A DNA stretch of 64,000 nucleotides from Pogonophryne albipinna (Eukaryota > Chordata > Actinopteri > Perciformes > Artedidraconidae): contig CM053253.1 of NCBI GenBank assembly GCA_028583405.1, forward strand, positions 6,846,451-6,910,450. The letters are read 5' to 3'. Under the pieces are notes generated by a model. The model did not search any database. It worked only from the letters and a program-made list of their open reading frames with translations, and was not told where the DNA came from. The position numbers were made by a program, and so were the translations under genes. This document shows positions 12,001 to 37,286 of the stretch, one piece after another (position 1 is the stretch's first letter; each line of letters starts with the position of its first letter).

Positions 12001-14169
12001 AAAATGGCCTCATGACGAGCTGCAGCCAGCAGGACGCCCACATGACTCAGCCAATGTTTGTTTTCCTCTCAGGTCTCGGCAGCTGGAGCTGGAGGACAAG
12101 CAGAGCACGTTGGAGCTGGAGCTCAGGAAGTACATGGAGATGAATGGTGGGTATTTTGGGGTGAAAACATAAGCACATTTGTTGCAGAAGCTTCTTGAAA
12201 AGGCCTATTGATTTTGAAGAGAAGGGAGCAAGCCAACTTGGAAACAAGCGGCAGTTGTGTTTTTAGCCAAGGCTGATAATCATTGCATGTTTCTCCTCTA
12301 ATGAGAACATCAATGCTTTGGCAATGTGGCTGTTAACCCAATCAGGGCTTTCTGTAATCAAGTGAATCGGCCCAAATGTAGGACGATATTTGTTTACAGA
12401 AATGATATCAGAAAACAGGGTTTGGTTAGTATTGGAGGACAAGACATAATGTATTCCTAACATCTAATATTCCTTTTGATGCCAGAGAGGACCCGATAAA
12501 CAACAGATCTACTGAGAGTGTTGCATTATGGGTTGTTTGTAGCCTTCCAGTTGCTTAGTCTTTCGTCAACACTGTCTCTAAAATAATACAGACGTGTCCC
12601 TTAGCACATTGAAAACATTGTTAGTCATTGTATTTTGTTTTTCTGACTAAACTGGCTGGAAAGATTTCCCAACTAAAGCTGATGCAGTCTTAGTTAGTGA
12701 CATCAAGGGAGTAAAACCCAGTTTTCTGGGTTTTGAGTAACTATTACCTTTTTTTGTGAGCATAAGCAAGTGACACGGATAAATATCTTCTTTATATAGC
12801 GTTTAACCGGTGCTGTAGCTTCTCATGCATTCAGCTCTCTGTCCTCTGCTCCTCCCAGTGGCGAACCGTCAGGGCCTTCAAGGTATTCAGAGAATACCCT
12901 GGAACACTCGGATAAAACAAACAAAAAATCGATTTAATTATATAAATAAAATGTAATAACATGTATATAAAATGAATAAATGAGAATCGTATCTGTGTTG
13001 TTGATCTGTAATATTACAGTGTTACGTTGATTTGTTTGTCCTTCTCGGACCATGCACTACGCATTTCAGTGGGTTTGTGTTAGAAAAGAAAGCAACCAAT
13101 CAGATCTTGTTCTGGGTCTCTGGGTAGAATCTACTTCAACCAAGGTATTCTACATCCTTGATACGATGCCCTGGCCGTTGCACTGAATGAGAGCGTACGT
13201 TTGGACTGACAGTTTGATCAACCAATCATATATTGATTTGTAGCCAATGGGCGTATTCTAGAAGGCCCGGTAGTTCACTGGCTCGAGACAGAGGATCTAG
13301 ATCAGGGGTGTCAAACTCAAGGCCCGGGGGCCAAATCCGGCCCGTGACTTCATGTTCTGTGGCCCCACAAGAGCTTGCAAAGAATATAATCTGTTTATTA
13401 TATGGTTACGTGCCGCTTTATAGCACGTTGCCAATAAACTATATGTCCCACAATGCATCTCAAAGTTGACTTTTTTTGTCAGAATTTGACTTTTTTTCTT
13501 CAAAATATGCCTCTTTTTTTTGTATTTGCATTTTTCTCAGAATTTCACTTTTTTTCTCAAAATGTCACTTTTTGGCTTTTCTTTTTAAATCATTTTGTGA
13601 CATTCTCACTGAAAAGACTTGCAATTATTTGCCCTAGACTTCTTCCTTCAGACGTAGTTAATCATGAAGTTATTACCCTATCCGAAAATAATGGTGTGTG
13701 TGTCTACAGAAGGTCCAGTTGTGATAGACACGGTTCGCCACTGGCTCCTCCACATGAATAAGGCTGGTTTAAGGAGATATTTGTTGCAACATGAAGTAGT
13801 TTAGACAAATACAAAACAACATAGATGTTGATGGATGCTGAAGAAATAAGGATTATGTTTGCATCCGGTCTGCTAAAGAAGTAGCTGAAACTCACACACA
13901 TGTTACATCTCTGTAGCTTCAACACTACAAACACAATTTGTTCACATTGTCATTGATACATTATTTAATCTGTAGACAAGACGCCCGAGCAGCAGTCGGA
14001 GGAGGAGCGGGTCCTCCAACAGATGCTGGATGTGGTGGACATGAGGGACTCGCTGGTGTCCTTCCTGGAGGAGAAGAGGCTGACGGAGATCGGAGAGGAG
14101 CAGGAGGCCTTCTCCATCATGGAGGCCAAACGCCACTCCAAGGCAGGAGCTCAGGTCCACTGGGCGTAA
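31..14169 (+). CDS. mical1: MICAL1, 3' part of gene (CH end, LIM, bMERB)
   Basis: Flavoprotein monooxygenase that oxidises F-actin; this window holds only the non-catalytic part. Thirteen exons join in frame: 31-178, 1632-1822, 2849-2955, 3203-3259, 3346-3595, 4528-4595, 5445-6165, 7631-7728, 7812-7925, 10492-10585, 11393-11486, 12073-12146, 13976-14169 (TAA), giving about 735 residues. The first two exons encode a calponin-homology domain (WCQKNTAGY, then LGIPPV). Exons 5-6 encode a LIM domain with the expected zinc ligands (CYFC, HRSC, CHRC, C-x2-H). Exon 7 is a 240-codon Ser/Pro-rich linker. From exon 9 on there is a charged coiled coil, the bMERB domain that binds Rab8/10-type GTPases and restrains MICAL activity. 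The motif [10 protein letters not shown], the short linker and the C-terminus resemble MICAL1 more than MICAL2 or MICAL3. An Asp run is encoded by GAY repeats at 7671-7691. The FAD domain lies upstream of the window. Family is certain; paralogue is about 90% sure. Confidence 0.93.
396..1272. mobile_element. Unclassified element bounded by long inverted repeats
   Basis: The segment 407-443 reappears as an imperfect reverse complement at 1237-1270 (core GTGACC, GCTC, ATCGAA, TCAGTCG). This is the structure expected of a foldback or MITE-type DNA transposon. Inside, a stretch of about 75 bp is directly repeated (about 529-600 and 751-825, both containing AAACAAAGTCTTGGCTTTCA). No coding capacity is seen. 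It lies in the first visible mical1 intron. I could not identify a clean target-site duplication. Confidence 0.55.
2408..2478. repeat. Short tandem repeat, unit about 18 bp
   Basis: Three to four copies of a unit like GATGCTCGCCGTGTGTGT run head to tail in a mical1 intron. The last copies expand in the GT part. No function is suggested. Confidence 0.8.
3604..4026. mobile_element. TTAA-flanked MITE, full-length copy (family A)
   Basis: The left end reads TTAAAGAGG and the right end is a degraded mirror of it (GGGCCCCTTTATT). The interior (TCATACTGCCTGTGCTGCAG, then TGATTGG repeats and GTCCCGCCCCTTAGCC) is shared with the copies at 22300-22690 and 16555-16692. A short derivative is at 61333-61513. 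TTAA termini suggest a piggyBac-like non-autonomous family. It carries no gene. It starts 8 nt inside the intron after the mical1 LIM exon. Confidence 0.75.
6387..7385. mobile_element. hAT-type non-autonomous element with perfect 8-bp TSD
   Basis: The ends are inverted copies of TAGTGCTGCGTAC. The element is flanked by the direct repeat GTCATATA at 6379-6386 and 7386-7393, which is the 8-bp duplication made by hAT transposases. Subterminal regions are rich in CCGGAAC/CCGGTAC and GTCCGGACCTGAACC motifs, probably transposase-binding repeats. Length is 999 bp with no transposase reading frame. It lies in the mical1 intron between 6166 and 7630. Confidence 0.88.
8051..8504. mobile_element. Dispersed element, copy 1 (CAGGGTTCTTAC ends)
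   Basis: It begins CAGGGTTCTTAC and ends GTATGAACCCTG, inverted repeats with one mismatch over 12 bp. It is nearly identical to 8882-9335 in the same orientation. Characteristic internal words are ACCTGGAAAAGTCATGGAAA and GGTCATGGAGAAGTCATTGA. The ends look hAT-like but no target duplication is visible. Non-coding. Confidence 0.7.
8882..9335. mobile_element. Dispersed element, copy 2 (same family and orientation)
   Basis: Second copy of the element at 8051-8504, in the same mical1 intron and orientation, about 380 bp further on. The middle part (ATGAAACGTAAAATGGCATT and following) is almost unchanged between copies, with small indels near both ends. Flanking sequences differ. Confidence 0.7.
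9540..9871 (+). pseudogene. Degenerate LINE (L2/CR1-like) reverse-transcriptase tail
   Basis: Reading one frame and then, after a frameshift near 9800, another gives the conserved C-terminal pattern of fish L2-type LINE polyproteins: [11 protein letters not shown], then [12 protein letters not shown], then [13 protein letters not shown] and FKKA followed by stop. The 93-codon open frame at 9546-9827 is only the intact stretch of this fossil. It lies in a mical1 intron and is not a gene. Confidence 0.6.
10844..11215. mobile_element. MITE with GGTGTTTC inverted ends
   Basis: The left end (GGTGTTTCTCAATGTCGAGG) and the right end (CCTTGACATTATGAAACACC) are inverted copies with few mismatches. 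The 372-bp unit is flanked by CAGAG on both sides (10839-10843, 11216-11220), a probable 5-bp target duplication. Non-coding; superfamily not assigned. Confidence 0.72.
12856..13743. mobile_element. hAT-type element with perfect 8-bp TSD
   Basis: It starts CAGTGGCGAACCGT and ends with the inverted copy ACGGTTCGCCACTG. Both sides carry GCTCCTCC (12848-12855 and 13744-13751), a perfect 8-bp target duplication. It contains a second hAT-like terminus at 13313 (CAGGGGTGTCAAACTCAAGG), the same family as 37287-37869, so another element appears nested in it. No transposase frame. It lies in the last mical1 intron. Confidence 0.88.
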
Positions 14170-14719
14170 GGCAAACTCGGCATGAACCTCTTTGTGCCCT
14201 GCAGTAGATGCCCTCACATCTACTGTATGTGCTGCTTCGTGACTTTTCAAAGCCAAAGATGATTGTTGCGGTGGCAAGTGCCGCCTCTTTGTACGACTAG
14301 GATGAAAAAGGTGAGGCTTATGGGGCAGAGGAGTGAAGGGCAAAGCGGCCCCTAGAGGGAGACATACGCCTGGGGATCTGAGGCTCTGAGATGACGCATC
14401 ATACCTCTGTGGCTCAGCCCTACCTGATGAGTTAGTGGGGTCACAGCAGCAGCAGAAAAAGAAAATGAACCGCTCATCTTCTGCTGCATCCATCACACAG
14501 AAAGTGATCCAAACAGAACCTGGGATCAGTTTTGGTGCCAGAAACATGTGTAAAGCCAAGACTAAGCCATCACAAAACCACATTGGGGATCCAGGTAATG
14601 GAGCCTTAGATAAAGACCTTTAACAAAAGCACAGGATGGATGGAGTTTTTAAAAATACTTTGATGAATAAGTGCTACTGTTCACGATGACATCCTCTACG
14701 TTTAACTGTTTGTATACTG

Positions 14720-14725
14720 AATAAA
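14720..14725 (+). promoter_or_regulatory. Probable mical1 poly(A) signal
   Basis: An AATAAA hexamer lies about 550 nt after the mical1 stop codon. It is the first canonical signal in the 3' flank. It would give a 3'UTR of roughly 570 nt. No transcript evidence is available. Confidence 0.55.
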
Positions 14726-15892
14726 TTATATATGAAGATGGAGACAAAAAAAAGAGCTAGTTTAAAATATTAGAAGTAATAAATTCATGATTTCATTTTA
14801 TCATCCAGAGTTGTGTTGTTCAACATGTCCTTTTCCCGATTGCACGTTGGATTTTAATCTCAGGGGTCGACGCTTCAGTCCTCTTGGGTCAGAGTTTGGT
14901 TTTCACCGGCGGCTGCTCTCAAACTGGTGGTTTATTATACAAGAGCTGCAGCGAGCCGTTTAGTGGAGAGAGTGAATACACATACTTTAAAGAGATGCTG
15001 TTTGAGAAACCAATGTGAGTTTGGAAAATTGCACAGTATAAATCTATTCTAGTAGAACTCAACAATGGAATTATGATCAGTGGAAATGGCCATGACATGA
15101 CATCGTCTAAAGGCTTAACTGTCAGGTAGGTGTAGAAAGTACGATTTATTTTAATTTTTTTCCTCTAAATATAGTAAGGCACAAGTTTAAAATAGCATTA
15201 CAGCGCAATATTTCAATAAAAGTTATTCTATTGTATTGAAGTGCAGCACCTGAGCAAATGCAGTTGGCAACATGCCTCCACTGCAGTTTACACTGTGGCA
15301 ATACTAATCTCTGTGTGACCCATATTACTATTATATTCTACTGTAAATATGAAGAAGATATTATGATTTTAGGAAGCCTCTGTGGAGAATGAGCCCTACT
15401 TTGTTGTGTTATTAAATGAGGCCTGAAGGTGAATAATTCCAGGAGATGTGTTGTGTGCAGTTATCACACACGGGTCACTAGTTTCATGCTAACATTAATC
15501 TCCGGTTATGTCAGCAGTGAACCGCTTCAGAACCAATTCAATCATCTTATGTAACTCTTTATAAACACCTCAAATTAACTCATTTTGTTTAGTGGATTTA
15601 AATCCTGATTCATTTTTGCCGAAATGTTTTTTAACAGCGTTAAATATGATGACTTAAATGTCTTCTTTCAAATCAAATCAAAGTTTATTTATAAAGCACA
15701 TTTAAATGCTATTTTTGGTCGGGCAAAGGGCTGTACATGTAATAAATACTACAATCACTTAAAAACACATTACTACAATCACAATAAAAGACAATCAATT
15801 ACAACAGATATATAGAAAACACAGGGAAAAGTCAGGAGTCGTGCTCCGCTCTGACTAAAAGGCCAGGGAGAAGAAGTGTGTTTTAAGCGTAG

Positions 15893-16090
15893 ATAAGATA
15901 AGATGGACTTTTATTAATCCCCGTGGGGAAATTGTTTCTCTGCATTTGACCCATCCTAGTATTAGGAGCAGTGTGCTGCCATTTTGAACGGCGCCCGGGG
16001 AGCGGTGCCTTGCTCAGGGACACCTCGGTAGCACTTGGTCTTGCCGGGACTTGAACTGGTGACCTTCCCTATGGACTTCGCCACCACCGC
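15893..16090. repeat. Dispersed fish retroelement-like repeat
   Basis: The start GATAAGATAAGATGGACTTTTATTAATCCCCGTGGGG and the following GCATTTGACCC, GGAGCGGTGCCTTGCTCAGG and GGGACTTGAACTGGTGACC segments form a block very common in teleost genomes. I recognise it as interspersed but cannot name its class with certainty. Confidence 0.55.
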
Positions 16091-16554
16091 CCAGATTTAA
16101 AAAAAACCTAGGGTCTGGGCCGACCTCACATGGAGTGTTCCAGAGCCTTCTTTGACTCTTCTTCATGTGAGGGCGCTTCACTATTACTTAGAAATCTTTC
16201 TCCGTCACTCATCGCGTTATACAAGGCATTGAACAATGTCCTAATCCTGTTAGTGTAATCTCGTTGACTTTCATTTAGTCGCAATGGATCCTAAGAGCCT
16301 GATGCACTGTGTTTGTTCTGTTTCTCCTCTGAGGACCATGGGCAGCTTGGTTTAACATCACTTATGTGACATACGAAGAAGAAGAAAGGTATTAATCCCT
16401 GGGACAGGGCAGTAAGGAGCAGAGGGGAAATAAGCACTTAGATCCTTTACTTAAGAGAAGGAGGTGTTCTGCAACTACTCCATTGCAAGTATAGTCTTTA
16501 ATTAAGTAGAATGTTACCTAATGAGAAGATATTACGTTCATCTGCAAGTTGATA

Positions 16555-16692
16555 TTAGTATTTAGTGTTTCCATGTTTTAATGTTCAAAAAGCTCTTGTT
16601 TTTTTTCTCATACTGCCTGTGCTGCAGCACCTCTTTCTTTTCACCCTCTGTCTGAAACCAGAGCCCCAAAAAGCATAATAGAGAGGTTTTAA
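16555..16692. mobile_element. TTAA MITE family A, internally deleted copy
   Basis: It shares CATACTGCCTGTGCTGCAGC and CACCCTCTGTCTGAAACCAG with the copies at 3604 and 22300. It then jumps directly to the terminal CCAAAAAGCATAATAGAG, so the middle of about 200 bp is missing. Confidence 0.7.
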
Positions 16693-17813
16693 GTAGCATC
16701 TTAATGCAGGACTCTACTTGTAACCATGTGTTTGTAATGTTCCTTTAATGCTGCTCAAATGTTTCTCTAATTGCTTTTCTGTAATAACTGTGACTAAGCA
16801 TCTTCATCATCATTCCTGGCGCTCTCGTTGTAGAAACTGCTGCTTCCTTCTTCAGGCCTGACGCTGGCTCTCTTCAAGGAAAACACTTCAACTCCTTCTG
16901 GTTATAAAATACCTGAAACTGAGAAATGAACATGACAACCTCCTCGCCCAGTATCCATGACTACATGATGAGCAGGTTCAGCTATATTATTATTATGTCG
17001 CTGAACGGCACGGGCCTGAGCCTCAGGTATTCTGCATTTCATCAACACTGCAGCCTTTGATGGTGGATAGAATACTGACAGCATGTTTTCATTTGTCTAA
17101 AGGACATCACTGTCGCTGTTCCTTTTGATTAGAAATATGTGACGGTAATTATTCTGCAGGGCACAAACTGTGTCCATGTCCTTTGTCTGCAGTAAACAGG
17201 AGTGCAGAGGGCCAAATGTTACTCTGACCCTGTTCCTCCATGTGAGGCAGGTCCCAGGTGAGATGAGACGTGTGCAGATTAATAAATAATCCTGTTAAAG
17301 TTGCCTCTGAAGACTACTTGTACTGTAACATGATTAGAGCCTAATGCTGCGCTCATCCCATTCTGTGGCCTCGGTGCACCGAAATGTGTAATGACATGTG
17401 AAAGCAACTTTACGCCACACCTTTATATTAGGGCAGGCTCTTTTGAAAAGGCTTTAAAGACAAAACAAATATTGACAGGTTGCCTACTTCTAATCATTTA
17501 CATGTATTACTTTATTTGTATGAAGCCCAAAGTCCCAAACAATGATTAAATTACAACACAAATAAATAAATAAAAACCTGTTATAAAAGCACAAATAAAA
17601 CATTTTAAATATAAAATAAATGTGAAAAAAAACAATAAAAGTTTTGATTGAAAATAAATAAACATTTAAAGCTATATAGTTAATTGATAAGAGATTCATG
17701 TGATTTTTTGGGGGTTTTCAGGTGATAATTATTGCATCTAGATTACATTGACATGTAACTGAGTAGGTCTTCAATACTTGAATGTGATAAGGTATATTTG
17801 ACCAATGTTGACA

Positions 17814-18305
17814 TTACATTGCATTTAGCTGACGCTTTTATCCAAAGCGACTTACAATAAGTCCATTCGACCAAGAAGATACAAACTTGAAGAAAACAGA
17901 ATCATATAAGTACATCAGGTTTCATAGCCAAACATTTCAAGTGCTACTCAACTGGCTTTAGATAAGCCAGTCCTTTATTAGTATATAAGTGCTTTGTTAG
18001 TAATTCTAGAAGTGGAGTCGAAAGAGATGAGTTTTTAGTCTCCCCCGGAAGATGTGCAGGCTTTCTGCTGTCCTGATTTCAATGGGGAGCTCATTCCACC
18101 ATTTTGGAGCCAGGATAGCAAACTACGTGTTTTTGCTGATGGAAACTTGGGTCCCCCTCGCAGTGCGGGTGCAGCGAGCTGTTTGGCTGATGCAGAGCGG
18201 AGTGCACGCGCTGGGGTGTACGGTTTAACCATGTCCTGGATGTAGGAAGGGCCAGATCCATTCGCAAGTACCATTGTTTTGAAGTGGATTCTAGCAATTA
18301 ATGTT
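17814..18305. repeat. Dispersed fish repeat (TTAGCTGACGCTTTTATCC type)
   Basis: It begins with CATTTAGCTGACGCTTTTATCCAAAGCGACTTACAA, a block found throughout teleost genomes. A shorter degenerate piece of the same block is at 28311-28345. The unit continues through TCCCCCGGAAGATGTGCAGG and CATGTCCTGGATGTAGGAAG. Open frames inside it (both strands) are not genes. Confidence 0.6.
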
Positions 18306-18307
18306 GA

Positions 18308-18681
18308 CAGTGGTGGAATGTTATGAAGTACATAATAAAATGTTGAGGAACTTGCACTTGTTATGCTACTTTAGACTGCGTGCTACTCCACTACATTTGT
18401 AAGGCATTACTTTTAAACTAAAAACTCAACCTTCACATATATGAAAGGTTAAAAAATCCAGAAGCAGTTTAGTAATTAAAATAATCTCCACATTTACCAG
18501 CTGTGTTGAACGCATTCATGCATCAATAATCATAATATTAATTTCATATTTATATTTCTGAAATGTGCAATTACTCTTACAGTACTCTTACTTTTGGTAC
18601 TCAAGTATATTGATAAGCCAATACCTTTAATTTACTTAAGATTTTGAATGGTATTAAATATAAGTACTTCTTCCACCACTG
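18308..18681. mobile_element. Small hAT-like element (CAGTGGTGGAA ends)
   Basis: It starts CAGTGGTGGAA and ends TTCTTCCACCACTG, inverted termini. GTTGA lies on both sides (18303-18307 and 18682-18686), a shorter duplication than hAT normally makes, so classification is open. Relatives or pieces are at 21502-21889, 41099-41350, 61200-61544 and 62306-62420. Confidence 0.65.
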
Positions 18682-18909
18682 GTTGACTATCAACCATCAA
18701 TGCTGTGCTGAAACCATGGGGCTGAAACGTGCCAAACTCAAGTGCGTGTATCTGCGCATGCGCGTGCACATGTTGCTGTTATGAATGAATCTTGCCGTTT
18801 TGAAAGAAATATTGCTCATCTCTGCGCAACACGCTTTGTTTTCTGTATAAACCTGTGGCTGCTGCGCGGATCTCTGCAGCAGTGCGCCCCCCCCACCCTC
18901 CCCCTCTCC

Positions 18910-19039
18910 ATGGATGTAATCTCTGACTCCACAACAGGTAGCTCCTCTTGTGATGTCCCAGACTCAGTAATCCGTCCAGACCTCGCAGAGCATTTGGCAG
19001 GAGAGTCAGAGCGGAGCTCCTCCAGCGCAGAGTCACTGG
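18910..19039 (+). other. camk1g: Putative upstream exon of camk1g (possible N-terminal extension)
   Basis: An ATG at 18910 opens a frame that runs without stop to a strong donor (CTGG|GTAAGT, 19039/19040). Joined to the acceptor at 20729/20730 it continues in frame through EVPVEVCAE into the conserved kinase start at 20756. This would add 52 residues, rich in Ser and acidic residues, ahead of MGRQEGEW. The human protein starts at the equivalent of 20756, so this exon may simply be 5'UTR. The exon call is good; its being translated is uncertain. Confidence 0.5.
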
Positions 19040-19747
19040 GTAAGTCTCAAATCTGAATCTTTTTTGATTTTAAAGTAGACCTGGAAACAACTGTTGTTTG
19101 GTTTTAACAGCAGCTCGGAGTAAAGTAGTGCGCCAGTGTTGCCTTATTTGTATTCTGTTCTAGTTTTTCTCCTCTATAACATCCATCATGCATGAGTCCA
19201 AACTTGTGTTTTAAGGTGTTTTCGCTCAGGCGTGAGAGCTTGGTCTGAATTTCTGATCGTTTTTGCCGCAGAGTGATGTTTCCCCAGATCCTGCAGCCAA
19301 TTTGCTGTTTCTGGTAGCGTTAGAGTAGAAAGGAGGTGCTGCAACCCACTGCCAATCACAGCAGCATTTCCTTGCATGTACATGGTGTTTGTGCGTCAGG
19401 GTGCAGAAGAAAAAAAAACGCGACTCGACTCTGGCTTGCACGTAAGAGAAAGGGACTGTATGGAGAGAACGTGGAGGAATTTTTGCGCAATTTCAAAACA
19501 ACAACAATGCACTGAGATGTCCCTGCTGCATGGTTTGACTGCAAATGAGCTTTGCATCGCTGCTTGTGCTGTTGAACATGTCTCTGCATGGCTGTGTCTG
19601 TGTGAGTGTGTGTTAGTGTGTGTGCATGTCGTGAGCTGCTCTGCTGAATAACAACACACTGCTGCTGTGAAGGAAATAATTACTGCGGGAGAGCCAGAGG
19701 TGCCAGACCTGTGTGTTGTGTGCGGAAACAGCATACCCTCAGGGGCA

Positions 19748-19950
<203 letters not shown>

Positions 19951-20755
19951 GACATTGTTTGAATGTGGGGATAATAATCTTTTTAATCGCTTAATTGTGT
20001 TCAGCTGCATCATCTGAGTTACTGGATGCATTGACTTGAAGATAAATGAAAGTGGGATTCAAAAATGTAAATGTCAGATTTTCTTTGCTCATCTGTTGCT
20101 CTTATATTCATGTATTATGGGCTTTTACTGTATACAGGTTCATTTTGAAGACATTTGTAACACATATGAATTGTTGAGGCTATACTTGTGTATTTATACA
20201 TGTCACAAGGTCAGGTCTCTATATCAAGAGTTAATCCCTTACATATAAGAGAAAAGAGGCCAGGAAACTAAACTGGGTAACCTGCTCATTTAAAGTGCTC
20301 CTAATCCTCCTCAGGACATGTGGTTTTAAACAAATTTATTGCACAATAATGTGTGATGATCCTAATTGTGCAGGTAGCTTATTTTGGCAACATCATTTTG
20401 CTAATTATTATATTTTCAATGCATTTTTGACGATGCAACAGAAAACAATCAATGCAACAGGTTCTTATTACTTTCTCCTTGTTTGACTTCTGACATATTA
20501 TCAATTCACACACTATGCTGTCATTTAGACCTGGTACAGTTGGCCTGGCTTTGCACAGCTTTATCAATTCCTGTAGGATTTTAAACCCTAACCTTTTGTC
20601 ATCCAGACAAAGAAAGCTCGTCCTCTGACGCACCAACACCTGCATCCATCATTTAAAGACTGTTTAATAATCTCTGATTATGATTAGGACGTGGACCTTA
20701 TGTGTTATCTTTCTTCTTCTTTCTAAAAGAAGTCCCTGTTGAAGTCTGCGCAGAG

Positions 20756-34518
<13,763 letters not shown>

Positions 34519-35108
34519 AGGCTGCTTGACGTTTCCCTGGAGACATTTGACCTGGTAGGTTCAAGTAATACATATTCATGACATACAAATACATTGCAGC
34601 TATATTTGAATCTCTATTTGATCAAGTGTAACTATCCTAAGTCAAACAAACGTGGCACGCTGGTGTCATTGATAACATAAACAAGATTTCCAGAGCAGTG
34701 TGACGCTGAAACGGCCTCATGTCCCTCCGCCATCATTTATTGTAATATTTACACCTGTGGTTTTCCTACTGTGATCGGTCGAATATGTTTTTAATGAAAT
34801 CAACTCAAATGGTTTTGATATAACCCAATAACACATTTGTCTCAAGGGGCTTTACAGTTTGTTCATATCAGCAAACATGAATGAGAGGGGAAGTCATTAC
34901 AATAAAATACATTTAAATACAATTCAAATAAATAAGAAAAAAGTTAAAACGGAATATCGGACCCAGGAGGATGTTCATGGCAAGCCTGAGCCTGCTCTTA
35001 CTATAAGCTTTATTATATAGAAGAATTAAGCCTCTTCTTATATATTATTATGAAAACTGAGACCCTTTATTCAGTAAATGGAGTTCTAATGTCACATCAT
35101 TTCCCAAC

Positions 35109-35323
<215 letters not shown>

Positions 35324-35534
35324 TAACCCAGTGTGTGTGTCTAACCCAGTGTGTGTTTCCTCCCTCTGCAGGTCAGTGCTGACTCAGCATGCAGCTGTTT
35401 TGTATCAGCAGGTCCCCGCACGGTGATGAGAAGTGGAAGAACCTCTGACGGACTCTTAATGGTCTGCGAGGTCCTCACAGTCACTGGGACGTTTTAATTT
35501 TCTTGGAAAGAGTGCCTAAGAAGCTACACAGAAG

Positions 35535-35536
<2 letters not shown>

Positions 35537-35628
<92 letters not shown>
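35537..35628. repeat. (CA)46 microsatellite
   Basis: An uninterrupted 92-bp CA tract, 214 bp downstream of the GT tract at 35111-35322 and complementary to it on the same strand. It would lie in the mature camk1g 3'UTR. Confidence 0.99.
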
Positions 35629-35630
<2 letters not shown>

Positions 35631-36812
35631 CCTCACTGTAACTCAGATGCACAGGGTAGGCTTCAGTAAACAGGGCAGTTCAGACAGTGTTGAAGAGACT
35701 AAAGCTCCTTCATGGTGAAGCAGTCTCTGAGCTCTGGACGCCTCATGAAGGTTAAATCACAATTCCTGTTTGTTTTGATCAGGGAGTTTAATCAGTGCAC
35801 ATTAAATGTCAAGATGTATTCAGATTGCGGATATGTTTAAGAAAATACACACAACGCAATAAGATAAATTATTGTACATCATGTGTAAAATATTTTCCTT
35901 TCTTCTTGCAAAACTACATTTGTTAGCACAATAGAATATATGAATCTGCATGTCTGCTGCTTTGAATATATACATATATATAAACAAGCCATAATGATAT
36001 AAACTCATCCGGATAAACTCATTTTTATTCTTTGTGTTGATTGCTTGTCGGTTTTATTTTTTTATTTCTAATGTATTTCAAATCCTTTTTAAAAAAGCTC
36101 TACAGACAAAAAACATATATTTCCCAACAGTGTAAATGCCACAAGTGTATCAAGTATATATTGCCAACTCATGGCTTTCACATGCCATCAACCTGCTAGA
36201 ATATAATGTGTGATTTATATCCGCTGTGATAGGTGTTGCTGTAAGCGTTTCATTTAGCAGTTTTCCCGTTTCTCCGCTTTGTGTTGATGCATCAGCTGTT
36301 ATTGATCTAGTCCATGTATTAGGATGGATCCCTGTGTGCTCATAAATACAGCTTGTACAGAACCTGCATTGAGTTTGCTCTGCCGTTTTATTGGTCTCCA
36401 TTTTTACTATTTCTTGTTTGAAAAATGACTCCACACCAATCGTTAAAAAACCCACTTTGTATGAATAATGAAATGTACATCCGATAAAACAAAGTGCAAT
36501 GCTAATGTTAAATTGTGAGGTTAAGCTATTAATGCATTTACTCAGTATTATCTTATCTCTTATCACTTTTTATTTTGCTATATTTATTTTTGTCATTTCC
36601 TGTATAGACATGTATGTATTTGTTGTGCTTATTTAACACAGATCATGATGAAATAAATAGGAAACAAAAGGAAGAGCCTCATTTTAAACGATATTTTACA
36701 AAATTACAAATTCTAAAAGTCAGTAAACATAAAACAAAACAAACATGCAACACACACAAACCCAGTGTTTCCTTTTCCTTTTCACGTCTACAGGCCATAT
36801 ACAACCTTCTAT

Positions 36813-36846
<34 letters not shown>

Positions 36847-37286
36847 AACACACACACGCCTATAACATTGTTGACTTGCTGAAGACCAGAGACAGACTGT
36901 CCATTCAAGCAGAAGGAGCCAGAATTATAGGGCAAAGGTCTCCAAACAGTCTCAACCTTTACTCAGAACTGGCGAACAGCCATGCTCAGATCCCAGGCTG
37001 CTCAAAGAGGAAAGCTATTGACAGTGTATTTATAGAGATATTACCAGCAGCGTTTGTGCAAAGTGGGCACTATAACACTTTCTAACGGGGGAAAGGTTGT
37101 TCTTTTATCTGGCCACATTTCCTCACAGCTGGGCAAAAAACAAAGAAGAAAAATGGCACCAGTTGTTTGGGATTAGGGTGTCCCTGTGTTCGTTTTTTGT
37201 ACATGGAGGTACATTTGTTCCGATTGTATTTGGGTGAACAGATCAACAGTCCGTAGGTAAATCTGTAAATGTAAAACACCTCACAG

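Larger units (their letters stand above)
14170..18909. other. mical1-camk1g intergenic region
   Basis: It holds the mical1 3'UTR (to about 14740), then no gene I can support. The repeats are: a retroelement-tail-like stretch (about 15660-15800, ATCAAATCAAAGTTTATTTATAAAGC), a common fish repeat at 15893-16090 (GGACTTTTATTAATCCCCGTGGGG), a TTAA MITE fragment (16555-16692), a second common fish repeat (17814-18305) and a small hAT-like element (18308-18681). The stretch 16800-17450 shows nothing recognisable. The end (18700-18909) is the likely camk1g promoter and 5'UTR. Confidence 0.6.

Noticed and set aside
13942..14583. 213-codon minus-strand open frame
   Set aside because: It is the antisense shadow of the last mical1 coding exon and 3'UTR; no recognisable domain.
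18035..18297. Open frames on both strands before camk1g
   Set aside because: They lie within a common fish dispersed repeat (17814-18305) and have no gene structure.
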